Both the position numbers and the translations under genes were made by a program. A stretch of 64,000 nucleotides of DNA, from positions 62,001 through 126,000 of the forward strand of contig VTPC01008693.1 in NCBI GenBank assembly GCA_011009095.1. The letters run 5' to 3'. The notes below the pieces were generated by a model. The model saw only the letters and a list, made by a program, of their open reading frames with translations, searched no databases and was not told the origin of the DNA. This stretch comes from Ignelater luminosus (lineage: Eukaryota; Arthropoda; Insecta; Coleoptera; Elateridae). Shown here piece by piece: positions 23,641 to 35,780 of the stretch. How positions within the stretch are numbered: the first letter of the stretch is position 1; the number at the start of each line of letters is the position of its first letter.

Positions 23641-26513
23641 GTTTATTTATTGTTTGTTTAAAATAAAAGAATAGCAGAGAGGACATTATGGCATTTTCTT
23701 AATGATTCTTTGGACTTAAGTCAGGCTAACTTCCACAATTTCAGAAAGATTAAAACCTCAATTATAATTTTTATTTTAATAATGCATTTAATATTAGATT
23801 TTACAGACTGACTTTAAGTTTCAAAAATTAATATCGGAAATTTGTGGTTTTTGACTTATGTCCTTTTACCCGCGCACTAGAGATAGAAGATATTCTTCGC
23901 AGCCTGAGATTTTTTAATATAAATTGCAATATTTATTATTGCCTGGAAATCTAATTAATTATGTTATGTTCATGATCTGTTCAAGGAGTATGCTGTATAT
24001 GCATCGCACATAGGCATCAAGAGTAAAGAAGAGCGTTAGATCTGATCATTGATGATGGAACCCGTTTTCAAGTAGCGTGACGTCGAATGTTGAAACCAAT
24101 TATCCAGAGATGCTCTCTGTTTATTCCACATTGACTTATTAACAGAAGAGCAAATACAATCTAAGAAAGATAATTAATAAAAATAACTATTGGAAAGATA
24201 AGGTCTGAGCTTCTCAGTGTTGGATTTGAACTAACACTTTTTCCAACACAATAAGCGATTTCCAAAACAATTACCTAGTAATTCTAAAATGAACCAGGAA
24301 GGGAACTCCGAAAAAGTTTAGTTGCCCTAATCTTACTTACTTAACACTCGTGTTTTGGACTTTAAATAAAAAAAGAAATCAAGATTTGTCAAACAGCCAA
24401 AACCTGCCAGTATACACCTCTCTGGAGAACATTTGGCATTTAAGGAATGTTCTCTTAATATTTAAAAGCTTTATAGTAGCTTTTAACATAATATGAATGG
24501 CCTTTATATGTTTTGATATTGTAGAGCGTGAATGAGTATATGATGTTAACACGGTTGAAATCGTCGCCAGTTTTGACAAATGACGTGATTTCGGACAATA
24601 GTTTGTTGTTTTTAAAATATAAATGATAGGTAAATAAAAAATCTCTAGGTTATTATCGCTAGCACTTTTAATTCAAGGTGGTTGTAAAAATTTTATTATA
24701 ACAACAATGGCGTATTATTTTAATGGCGCTGGCGGTACAGCAACCTTCGAGGTCCACAAAGGATAAAGAGAAATTAATGTCTTTTTCTCTTTTTTTTTTA
24801 TTATTATTTTAATTGTGTGCTAGACACACCAGAAGAACAGTTGGTAAAATGACACATATTCAGAGATTGCTTTGCTGTTATTAATAGTTTTATTTTCATA
24901 AACTCAAGGTACATTGCTGATTTAGTTGAGCATAATTTAGCAATAATGCTGCCCCATTAGGTAATATAATCGTCCAGTAGTCCGGATTCTCTATCCTGAG
25001 GGAACATTAAATATTCAAGACAATGCAGCTGCCAATTCGCATTTGTTTTGGCGGTAATAATAATAAATAGAATATTGCACAGAGGAGAAGACCATAGCTT
25101 CTGTGATTCGGAATCTACATAAAATTGTAAGTCTCCCAGCTCTAAACCCACTTATCTAGGCGGACGTCTATGTTAGAACCGCAACAACCCGTCAAGTCTG
25201 TAAGAAGCTGAGCAATGGGTATGCATAATTGTTTTCATTATCACAGAATGGTTTACTTTAATAAAGTATTGAATCTGACAGAATGAGGTTGCATTCATTC
25301 TTCACCCTTTTCTCAAATTTGGTTTGATCGTTTGCAATTTTTTATCTGTATTCTAAAATAAATTCCAATATACACCTTTCTGCAGCGACTAGTTGTGACA
25401 TGACTACAGCGGTATGCCGATATAGGTGCATCATAGCAGAATAAAAAGGATTTTGAACAAAATTACAATAAATGTAGTTATCCGAGTATAAGTACACCTT
25501 CCACATAAGTATTGAAAATCTTTCATGGTAGTTTAGTATTATTATTATTACACCATCTCGTTAACTGAAACAAATCATAACTTTTCGAAATTAAAAGTAG
25601 CTCTTATATGGCGTCAATACTAATTATGTTTATAATTATAACGATTGAGAAACTTGATTTTTAAGAAAAAGTAAGCTTTATGAATTTTATTACTTAGTTC
25701 TTAATTTGACTTCTCAACACTTCTCGCAAAGAATTTCCTACAACTGGGATTACAAATAAAATCTGATCCAAAATTCACATTTAGTGTAAAAGATTAGTGC
25801 AAAATAAACCCTCATACGATAAATTATAAATCGCTAAATTATCCTTGAGGAATTTTAATTTTGATGTCCAGATGAAACGATAGGAGGAACTACCTGAAGT
25901 TAAGCTTGCTTGCACAATATTCTAAACAAAACATGAAAGAATCCTAAGTATAATATTGATAAACATATCAACCTTTATAAAATGAAGTATTTATTTCTTT
26001 TTTTATGACATAACAGAGATTCGTCAATATGCTTATATTGCTTGTATCATTCTAACTTCTCCAATCATGATGACGGTATCAATCTTGGAAATTCACACAA
26101 TAATAGACACCAAAGATTAAAAGTCATGTTGAAAATTCCGTTTTAATATCACAGGGTGTTCCCGAAATAATGATGAAATTTACATAAAATTATGAAACAA
26201 TAGAACCCTGCGAGGGAAGAACGATCCAAGTTAAAAAAATTCAAAATTGAGATTTCACTACAAACTGGTAGCTACTAACTGATAATTTGTTGTGTACATG
26301 GATCCTTAGCGCACTACCGATCAGAGTCCACAATAAACAACGATAATCAAATGGTGTACTTTGGAAGAGCAATGTAAGTCACATGTAATGCACGCAAGAA
26401 CGATCAAAGTCCACAGCAGACACCATCAGTCTCATTTTACAGCAGAACCTCCAGATGTTTTGTTTAGTTATCAAGACGCTGTCACTGAAGTGCGACGTTA
26501 TTGTTTTTATGCG
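23641..26513. other. AT-rich DNA without recognised genes
   Basis: The only point of note is CAGGGTGTTCCCGAAATAAT at 26152, which looks like a transposon tip lying 360 bp before relic B; no inverted partner was found beyond relic B. Confidence 0.4.
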
Positions 26514-28070
26514 ATGTCGGATTCTAGTGATGATAGCATTTTGAGAAGCGGTAAAAAGAAACAAGTTATTGGGCGTATAAGTGATGCTGCAAAATTATTT
26601 AGTTAATTACACGTTTGATACAGGTGAACCATGTGGCTGTCGAGAATTACGTGACTTTGAGGTTATTTCAGCTAAGAAGCGACGTAAACTCATCACCAGT
26701 CTTAGCACGATGATAAAACCAATTACTTGTGAAGGTTGATCAGACTCCACGACATAAAGAGAAGAAGACCAAGACAAGAGAAAATGAGTGCGCTACTGAG
26801 AGAAAACTTCTATATCTACAAAGTAAGAATCATGCAGGATAAAAGCCTGAAAGAAATTATAGTTTGTCAGAAAGATTTCATAGCACTCTATGGAATCACA
26901 AATTGGCGTCTTATAACTTTGAAGAAATATTTGAAAAATAATGGTCACAGTTGCATTGATATGAGAAGTAAACATAAGACTCGCACACATAAACTGAAAC
27001 CTGAACTGATTGAATGTGCTCGTAGTTACATAAGCTCATTCAAAGATAGAAAATCACACTACAGTTGGAATAAATCATCAAAACTCTCTCTTTCTCTCTT
27101 GGGTGAGCTCAGTGTCAAAAAAATGCATGCGATGTATGGGGAAAAGTTCCCAGAAAATTCAATATCTTATGAGTCATATAGGACAATCTTCGTAAAAGAT
27201 TTCAATTTTAAGTTTTGGCTATTCACTTTTTAACACGTGTGGTACGTGTAACGTACAAACATAATGAAAGTCAAATAAATCATTAGAAGCCAAATTCAGC
27301 AGTACGGCTGATAATAAGGTAAAGTTACTGCTGCAAAAACAAATTAGTGATCTAAAAACCGAGAACAGAGTTCATTACCTGAAAGCAGCTGCATTCTACA
27401 ATAGAAAGCGAATTTCCAGAAAGAGATCTAGATATGGAAGCAATCACCATGGACTTTTCGAAAAATTTTCCTGTTCCGAATATCACTACGAATGATGTCT
27501 ACTACAAAAGATAACTGACTTTCATCAGCTTTAATATTCATCAGTTGTCCAACAATGAAGCTATTTTCTACCCAGAGTACAGCAAAAAAAGGTGCTACCA
27601 TTTTTGCTTCAATGTGCTCTCACCATCTGTGAGAATTTTGGAAATATTCTGTGATTCTTTCGCCGCGCAGAATAAGAACTTCACAGTAATCCCATTTTTA
27701 CACTATCTTATTTACCATAAACGAAGGTTTGATGGAGTGAAAATCACATTTTCCATTCGAGGCCATTCGTACCTTAAATGCGATAAAGACTGCTCTCGTC
27801 AAACAAAAGTCTCGAGTGGAAGTTCCCAGTCAATGGGTCGAGGTGTTCAAATCGGCTAGAATTAAGACAACTGCTTTAATTGTAGTCAAATGCACAACAA
27901 ATGTCTTTCACGCTTGAACAAAATTTCTACCACCTATTTATAAAGAACTTTGCCTCTTCCGACAAGGCCTATTAAAGAGTTTGTGATAAGCAGTCAACAT
28001 TTGCAAACTATGGAAGCGAGAGCCAGCCGGGTCAAGCTTTGTTATCATAGCTTCAAACCTTCACTCAAGG
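26514..28070 (+). pseudogene. Relic B of the same transposase-like family, better preserved
   Basis: It starts at ATG 26514 with MSDSSDDSILRSGKKKQVIG. After a break, a 165-codon frame (26736-27233) gives VCQKDFIALYGIT, SFKDRKSHYSWNKSSKLSL and SYESYRTIFVKDFNF, then, one frame over, NTCGTCN. An ISDLKTENRVHYLKAAAFY segment follows at about 27340. The final part (27545-27859) has ILEIFCDSFAAQNKNFTV, FLHYLIYHKRRFDGVKITF and RGHSYLKCDKD, matching the aligned blocks of relic A but clearly a different lineage. There are about five frame breaks. Function is inferred only from mobile-element context; catalytic residues have not been defined by me. Confidence 0.75.
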
Positions 28071-31000
28071 AATAAATCACCAAATTATCTGTACAATGGC
28101 GCAATTCCTTTAACGAAGCTAAAGTATGAACAATTACAATTTCTGGATTCTGCAAAACTTCTACACTAATTTGCCTTGTGTAGCAAACAATGCCCAATTA
28201 GATGATCCCTATTTGGTAAAGGACATCAATTAAACTAGGTTTCTCTGTAAAGCTAATAGAAACTTATTATTTACATCACGAATAGCCTGCCATTTGCGTG
28301 GACTTGGATTGGTTCACATGGACTTAGATCAGTTTTCGATACAATGAATTGCAGCAACTTTAGGTTTTTTTTTTCTCATGAGTATTCAGAATTTTTCATT
28401 AAGTTGTCAACCTGAAATAATAGTTGACTATGTATGTAACTTTCAATAAAAAAGTATTTGGATGCATTATATTGAATATCCTCTCTACTGTGTATCTTGA
28501 AACTTTCAAATGCGTTTATCTCAAAAGTATCAAAATGTGACTTAGATCGTTTTTCCCCTGTAGTCTTCAATAGCAAAATGCAATTTACGTCCATAAGGAA
28601 AAATGCACTTGATGATAGTTCTGGAAACATGAAACGTCATATGAAAATTTGAATAGGCGTCAAGTAGTACAGATAAAACGATGTCTGAGAGTGTTTTATC
28701 TGATTTTAGAAATTTCCAATAATAAAGAAGTTATCGCCAAAAAACCAAAATCGATAAATTCTCTTTTTAAGGTTATGTAAAAAGCAAAGGAAGCTAGATC
28801 GGACTTCTCTTCAGATGATTATTAAGCACCCAACTACGCAACTTTGTCCCTATTTAGTCTACATTGCATCTCCTACAGCTTGAAAAATTCTAATGGTGAG
28901 CGTTGAATTTGAATAACTTTTCCATGATAATCGTTTTGAATTAGGTTATCTAAATTGATAATTTTTACATTTTTGTTCCTAGTACATACATACACTTTAC
29001 AGCGACTTACCTTACTTAAGATAAAATGCAAGGCATTGTGTTATAGCGCAATGAAGTAATCAAATCTGTAGTAGACTCTTGGTCTAAAATCCAGTTGTAA
29101 TTGGTTTTTTGGTTGTTGTTTTTATAGTTTAAAATATAAATGATAAATTGCTTGCTTTTTAAATACTTGCAAGTATTTCAGAATTCAAGTAAAGACTGAG
29201 GTTACTTAAATTCAAGGGGGATGTGAGATTTGGCATCAGCATAAAAATGCTTGTTAATTAAAATATTTCTTCGTCCTTGAAGTATCGTTGAAAATGACTT
29301 GAGTTTGATTGTTATGCTGATGAAGTGATTACCTATTTAATGAACTGTGCTATCATAATACTTGGCGACTTGTCGAGAATGAAAAGACTTTTCTGTGGTA
29401 AAGTAAGTTGAACGAATTGTCACCTACACATTGATTTAGTAGCTATGAATTTATCAAATCTTATTCCAATATCACAGCAGGATTTAACCTTAATGGCAAA
29501 AATAATCCTAAAATAATCCTAATCTGTAAAATATGTGAATTTATTATTGCGAATTCGAGAACTTAATTAAACTCTCTTGTTAGATTAGATAAGAAAATAC
29601 ATAAGAGGCGTAGGCATAGCAATATTACTGCTGTTACTTTTTACAAAGATATTTCCAAAGATTTTACAACTTTTTATGACGAGAAAAAAACACTGCACTT
29701 TAGTCCAAGATAGTAAACACCACAAAGTGTTGCAGTTATCACAATATCTAGAGTTACTATAATTTATGCATTAATGCTAAAATGGTATTTAGAATAAGAG
29801 AAAAATAGCATTCTGCCAACGTGAAACCTATCAAATAAGCCATTCAGATGTAACAGCTGAAAGAATGGTCTTTTATGGTCCTATTTATAAATTTATTGCA
29901 CCTCTTTTACTGTCAATAACAACGTAATACTTTATTGATAGAACATGGCGACGAAAATTATGACGGTGTTAACATTAGAATAACTATTTAAATATAACTC
30001 TCTCTAGCCATTAACGATAAATCAAATCCGTCAGGTTCAAAGAAGTTCGTGTTTGTTAAAATTTTCTAAGTCACAAAGCCTGAAATTGTAGACGGTAAAT
30101 TATCCATGGTTCCTGCACTGAAACAAACACCCCAGTCTAACCATTCCGTTTATAGTTAAACGCTTTAATTAAATTAACTTGTCAACGCCGAGAATGTAAA
30201 TATATAAAAAAGTTGTTTTAATTAGATTGAATTTAATTAACATCAAAGGGAGAATATGTTAGGTGCAGGAACTTTATTTTGAGAAACGTTTTTGTGCGTC
30301 TTTGATTGTAATAGGGTGTCCTAGATACGAGTGTAACATTCGAAATGCATTTCAGAGTTTTCACACGATTATAAAACGACAATTAACACATAAACTTAAG
30401 AGGAAAGAGAAAAGAAATAATTATTGTTTATATAGATATGCAAGTTTCATTTTTCACCTGAGCTATACCTTGATAGCGCGTTCTGTTGATAAAAGTTAAC
30501 TGTAAAACAATGAGTGATAACATAATTCGTTATGCACATTTATATAACTAAAACAACAGCGGACTTGTATTTATAGTGGTGATTATTATAATCGTTATGT
30601 ACTGTCCTATATCTCATTAAATATAAACTTTGTAGACTTTACGACTTTTCCCTGTTTGTTAATGAAGCGAATCCAATCTCTCGTGGGCAGAGTAGGCATT
30701 GTTCGAGATATTTGCGCAGGTAGTGGAGAAAACTATGTTAATCGTTGGTTATAACACTAATCGATTATTTTATACTCACTCATGTTTTCATTCTCTTGGA
30801 AAAATATTACTATGTGGGTGTAATTAAGTACTAATCTATTAGTAACGCGTACGGAATCAAAGACACCTGAAGAAGTTTAATTAAAGAAAAACAAAAAAAT
30901 AAAAAAATCATCCCGAAAGAACCGATCACAGTTCATGGTTTTCACAATGTTAATTTGTTTTGATAATTACTTAAATCACCTACAATGTAACTTTTATTGT

Positions 31001-31441
31001 ATACTGGGTGGAACGTCGTCGAGATGTCCCTACGTGAAACGAATTAGAATTACTGACCGTTGGTAAGATAACGTAATCTTTTAATACCTACACGATTCAT
31101 TTGAAAATTCGCGTTACAAAATTGAGTTTTGGCTTTTGCGAACTAGGTAATGGGAGCTAAAGGTGCTTTTTGATTTCTCGTGTGTTTTCTTCTTCATCAT
31201 TAAAAACTTAAATTCTCAGTTCTTCCTTTTTACTAAAATTATACCTTTTGAAGAGAAAATTGAAATTGGTACGGTACTTGCTTTAACAGACAAGAACTCA
31301 TTAAAAGCCGAATTTCTGAAGTAGAATAGCAAAAAGTTGCATGATTCATCGAGTTGTTATTTTTATTATTCTAAATAAAATGTGTGTGATAAATTGATAG
31401 CGTTTAATTACTATTTACCAAGCCAAGCAGGGAAAATAATA
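28071..31441. other. AT-rich DNA without recognised genes
   Basis: No motif-bearing frame, RNA gene or terminal repeat was recognised. The 78-codon frame at 30263 has no family resemblance. Confidence 0.4.
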
Positions 31442-31443
31442 TA

Positions 31444-32736
31444 ACACATGAGCTGAAAAGTTCCAGGCCTAACAAATAGATGGCGCTAGTTTTATTGCAT
31501 TCACCGCTTTTTCAGTTAGTACTAACCTTCAAAAGACAGCTGTTAAAATTTCATGATATTCTATTCATTATTTTGTGAGTTATTGTGCTAAGAGTGACGC
31601 TACTTTTGTTATTTTCAAAACAATGGATCAAAAAAAATTTCGTGTTTTAATTTTACACTGCTTCTTGATGGGACAAAATACCGTTCAAGCGAAGCAATGG
31701 CTTGAAAAGTGTTATGGGGACTCCGCTCCATCAGAAACAACAATAAAACGTTGGTTTGCTGACTTCAAACGTGGTCGTAGAGACACCGATGATGCAGAAC
31801 GCAGTGGACGTCCAAAGGAGGCGGTAACACCAGAAAACATCAAAAAAATCCACAAAATCGTTTTGAATGATCGAAAAGTGAAGTTGCGTGAGTTAGCTGA
31901 CATCGTAAAGATATCAAAAGAACGTGTAGGCTTTATATTGCATGAGCATTTGACTATGAGAAAGCTCTGCTCAAAGTGGGTGCCGCGTTTGCTCACTGTT
32001 CACCAAAAACAAGAACGTGTTGATGTTTCTGAGCAGTGTTTGGCCATGTTTAAACGTAACAAACCGGAATTTTTGCGTCGATATGTGACAATGGATGAAA
32101 CATGGATCCATCACTTCACTCCGGAATCAAAACGATCGTTATCTGAGTGGACAGCAACTGGTGAACCTCGTCCAAAGCGACCGAAAGCACAACAATCGGC
32201 TGGAAAGGTTATGGCCTCGGTATTTTGGGATGTGCGTGGTGTAATATTCATCGACTATCTTGAGAAGGGAAATACCATCAACAGTGAATATTATATAGCG
32301 TTATTGGAGCGTTTGAAGGCCGAAATTGCAAAGAAACGACCGCATATGGCAAAGAAAAAAATTTTGTTTCATCAAGACAACGCACCGTGTCACAAGTCAA
32401 TCAAAACAATGGCAAAACTACATGAATTGAATTTCGAATTGCTCCCACATCCACCGTATTCGCCAGATTTGGCTCCCAGCGACTACTGGCTGTTCGCAGA
32501 CCTAAAAAAAATGCTTGCCGGTAAGAAATTTCGCTCGAATGAAGAGGTTATCGCTGAAACTGAGTCCTATTTTGAGGCAAAAGATAAATCGTTCTACAAA
32601 AGTGGTATTGAAATGTTAGAGCGGCGCTGGAATGATTGCGTTGTTCTTGATGGAAATTACGTTGATGAATAAAGCTAATTTTGAACAAAAAAAACCTGTT
32701 TTCTTTGTTAGGCCTGGGACTTTTCAGCCCATGTGT
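31444..32736 (+). mobile_element. Intact mariner transposon, irritans (Himar1-like) type
   Basis: A 1293-bp element with TA on both sides (31442-31443, 32737-32738). Its terminal inverted repeats of about 33 bp begin ACACATGRGCTGAAAAGT and continue through CCAGGCCTAACAAA, with two mismatches between ends. One uninterrupted transposase gene lies between them. Every structural part of an autonomous mariner is present, which makes it the youngest-looking element of the window. Confidence 0.97.
31623..32672 (+). CDS. mariner transposase, irritans subfamily, full length
   Basis: Cut-and-paste transposase that binds the terminal repeats as a dimer, excises the element and inserts it at TA. The open frame begins at 31575, but the family start is the ATG at 31623 (MDQKKFRVLILHCF), giving 349 residues, the length typical of Himar1-type enzymes. 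Residues 1-110 form the two helix-turn-helix DNA-binding modules. The linker motif WVPRLLT (119-125) corresponds to the WVPHEL motif. The catalytic triad is D158 (MDETWIHH), D252 (FHQDNAPCH) and D287 (APSDYWLF), with exactly 34 residues between the last two (DD34D). YSPDLAP (279-285) is conserved. There is no stop or frameshift. Functional activity is plausible but untested; point mutations can kill such enzymes without breaking the frame. Confidence 0.97.
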   Translation: MDQKKFRVLILHCFLMGQNTVQAKQWLEKCYGDSAPSETTIKRWFADFKRGRRDTDDAERSGRPKEAVTPENIKKIHKIVLNDRKVKLRELADIVKISKERVGFILHEHLTMRKLCSKWVPRLLTVHQKQERVDVSEQCLAMFKRNKPEFLRRYVTMDETWIHHFTPESKRSLSEWTATGEPRPKRPKAQQSAGKVMASVFWDVRGVIFIDYLEKGNTINSEYYIALLERLKAEIAKKRPHMAKKKILFHQDNAPCHKSIKTMAKLHELNFELLPHPPYSPDLAPSDYWLFADLKKMLAGKKFRSNEEVIAETESYFEAKDKSFYKSGIEMLERRWNDCVVLDGNYVDE

Positions 32737-33030
32737 TATAAGTAGGTTGGAGTAGGAAGTTTGGATTTAAATAAGTTACAAGAAGATGAGAAGAGACTAA
32801 TATAGCGACTGACAGAACAGATTACTTATATCATTAAATGGTATGAAACTAAATTGCTATAACCAGCACAACGAAAACTAAAATGATGCAATATTTGCAA
32901 TAAAAAAGATTTAGAAGCACTGATGTGGTACTGATCTTGTTCAAAATACCTACTGCAACTACTGAAGTGAAATTCAATACTATTAAGGTAAATATTATTG
33001 TATGAACATAATGCAAAAATTAGATTTTGC

Positions 33031-33099
33031 GTAGAGATTGAGCCCACACCACTGACTCTTCAGATCAATGCCCTACCAACCGAGCTAGTAAATTCTTAC
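33031..33099 (-). pseudogene. tRNA-like fragment (tRNA pseudogene or SINE head, GAA-anticodon-like)
   Basis: On the minus strand there is a box-A-like TAGCTCGGTTGGTAG, then an anticodon-arm-like TTGAT/CTGAAGA/GTCAG with the loop reading GAA (phenylalanine) at the anticodon place. A weak box-B-like GGGCTCAATC follows. The T arm does not pair well and no acceptor stem closes, so it is not a functional tRNA as read. A tRNA-derived SINE head is equally likely; no SINE tail was seen. Confidence 0.4.
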
Positions 33100-34989
33100 T
33101 TGAGTAAAAATTAATGTTTCTACATATATGCATTGTACCAAAGCAGATTAGAAAGGTTAGTTTACTTTATAAGTATCCATTCGGCGATCAACACTCTTAA
33201 ATGAGATAAAGAGAGAATCATCCAGAAAATAACACCCACATGAAACCATTGTATCTTTTCAAGAAGTTTCTGTATTCATTGTATGGGAAGCATATGATGT
33301 CTTGGGTACTACATGACATAATTCTATTTTAAACTTCTAATTGGTAGGTAAGAGATATCAAATGGTAATTTTGTTTTTGATTTGCATAAATCGAAGATAT
33401 TATTGACCACCTTATTCCCGTTGATATAAATTTCAGCCAAAAATTCTTCAACGGACATCAACGGTACAATTTCTCGGAAGCTTGAGGGAGTTTTGATGAC
33501 AGGCTGTTTTACTAAAAATTTCTACTGTATCAAGAAGAGAAAAATAAAATTAACGATTAGACTTTTGTCTTACTAGAGGAAAGCAACAGTCCATAAGAGC
33601 TTGAATTATTACTGATAATGCTCAATTTAAACTCTTGAGACATCTACCTGCTTACTTTACATTATTTTAGTAACTTTCAATAACTTGAAAGGTAAGAAAT
33701 CCTGAAACGCAAAATCCGTCAACGACGATGCTATCGACAAAATCTTTCCGCAAAATAGACACATAATTTTTCTTTTCCTTTTAGGAAATCACATTCTTCA
33801 TATACATGGCAAAATATCAATATTGTAACAAATAATTTCAAAAAGTTTGCCAGGTAAGTGTCAAGAAGAGAGATCATTACAATAGTCATACCTTTTATAT
33901 AAAAAGCTGATACACTGGCAACACATTACACTACTTGGGCGTTCCCTACGATGATGTGTTCTTAAAAAGCTCAGATCTTCTGTTTTCTCTTCTGTTCTGT
34001 CCCTACTCCTAAAGTCTGGGAGCTGCCAGAATGAAGAAAAAGATACCACGAGCACTAAGATCGTTCGCATGACAGTCAAAACATGCAAATCAACAACGCT
34101 GTCGCCACCACAGAAGAACAAAAAACGCCAAAATTGTTTCACCATTTCCACATTAACAACCATACATAGTATGCTGTAAGCATTTCAGTCCCTAAAATGG
34201 TTACTGGTTCCTTAACAACTAAAGGACAACAGTATCCGTGGCAGAGCGAGGACCCTACTAATACTATAAAAAAGGCGTGAAAAGCAAGATAAGCTTATTA
34301 CAAAACAAGAAAAGGAGCAAGGTTGAACAAGATTATGAATTCCTATAAGAAAATGATATATAAAAAGAAGATGGAACACAAGGAAAAGGTCTCCTGGAAG
34401 ATACTGTAAAAAAATTCCCTTATTGCGTCATTTAAGAAAATAAAAGTAAGTAAAAAGAAGATGGGTACTGTTGGAACTTGAGGAGAGGTACAAGATTGAG
34501 ATTGAAGATCGAGCTGTTCTTGAGTAAAGTGTATTATATAAGATCAAACGGAATAAAAGGAACAGAATGCTAATACAACAAACTACCTTACACAAGATAA
34601 CTTTCACAGAGAAGCTGTAAATTAGTAAAGAAATTTAAGTAAACACAATTATGAAAGTGCTTACCGTAAAAGATGCTGAAAAGCAATGAAGGGTTTAAAA
34701 AAGTATACAAAACACAAGAAAAAGAAATGTTTACTGCCGAACTACTTACAGTGGCGATGCACTAGTGGAAGATTGCATTACATAAGAAAATCTCACCGTT
34801 AAACGTAGAATGTAATTAAGTATAATTGAGTACTTACATCAACAGAAAGTAAATCTGCAAAATACATAGCAGCACTATCAAATATTTACTCTGAAATCTT
34901 TACTTGAAAACAGTTATGAATTCAACGTAAACCTACATAACATCTGTTGACTTTAAGTAGACATACAACTGAGTAGATAGAGTGGCATT
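33100..34989. other. AT-rich DNA without recognised genes
   Basis: No motif-bearing frame. The 100-codon minus-strand frame at 33861-34163 has no recognisable domain. Confidence 0.4.
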
Positions 34990-35780
34990 ATGCGAATTAA
35001 ACTGTTGCATCTTTGCGCTGCCTACCTCTAGGAGCAGCCTACGTCAGCACGCCAGCTTCAGTAGGGTGCCTGGTCATGTTGCGCAAAAATGTTTCTTGTC
35101 TTTAAATCCTCTTGGACTAGAAACTGATGAGGCAGCCTGGGGCAGCCACTGAGAAATAATTGGACCACTTATGATGGTCCACGATTGGGCGTCGTTTTCT
35201 ATTTAGATACTGTCTTAAAAGAACAGAACAAGAACAGCGGTCTAGTTACGGTCTGTATTAACCTTCTTAAGAGAGCTAAATATAAATACAGGTTGCCACC
35301 CGATACCAACGATTCGAAAACAAATCCAGCTTTTCTTTCTACAAAACATACCTTCCAACATGACACCTGCGTTGGTCCATACATGAGCTTCACCCTCGTC
35401 TAAGCTTCTTACTAAGTAGGATTAAGTACGAGTACGAATTGGACTTTGCTCTCAATTAACCTTCGAAGAGAACTAAATTCGAATATGGCTCGATTCCGGA
35501 CACCAAAAAGCCACCCGTGGTAGCCCAAGCATTTATTCTGTTTTAACCTAAGTAAGACAGTTAAATACAAATACGAATCTGACCCCACTCTCCTACACAG
35601 CGCCTGCGGCGGTAGCTTAAGGTTGGACTTCTCTCTCTTTGACTGTCTTATGAGATTAAACATACGCGAAGGCGGCAAAACAGTCTTTAAATTTACTAAA
35701 CGATCCAAACGCGCCGATTTTCCCTGCAATATATGTCTAATGTCTGGGAAATCTTTTGCGCATCTCGGGTTTTTCACGAA
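34990..35780. repeat. Second cluster of the ATTAACCTTCTTAAGAGAGCTAAATA-like degenerate repeat
   Basis: Drifted copies of a core of about 50 bp occur near 35256, 35453 and 35540, with flanking GC-rich segments at 35020-35150. Core order (CTCTCAATTAACC, AAGAGARCTAAAT, CGAAT) matches the 18.16-18.53 kb cluster. Spacing between cores is irregular (about 90-200 bp). The open frames running through it on both strands carry no domain. Confidence 0.5.

Noticed and set aside
33861-34163. 100-codon minus-strand frame
   Set aside because: No recognisable motif; composition resembles a chance frame.
35185-35777. Overlapping frames of 64-121 codons on both strands
   Set aside because: They come from the second degenerate repeat cluster; no domain seen on either strand.
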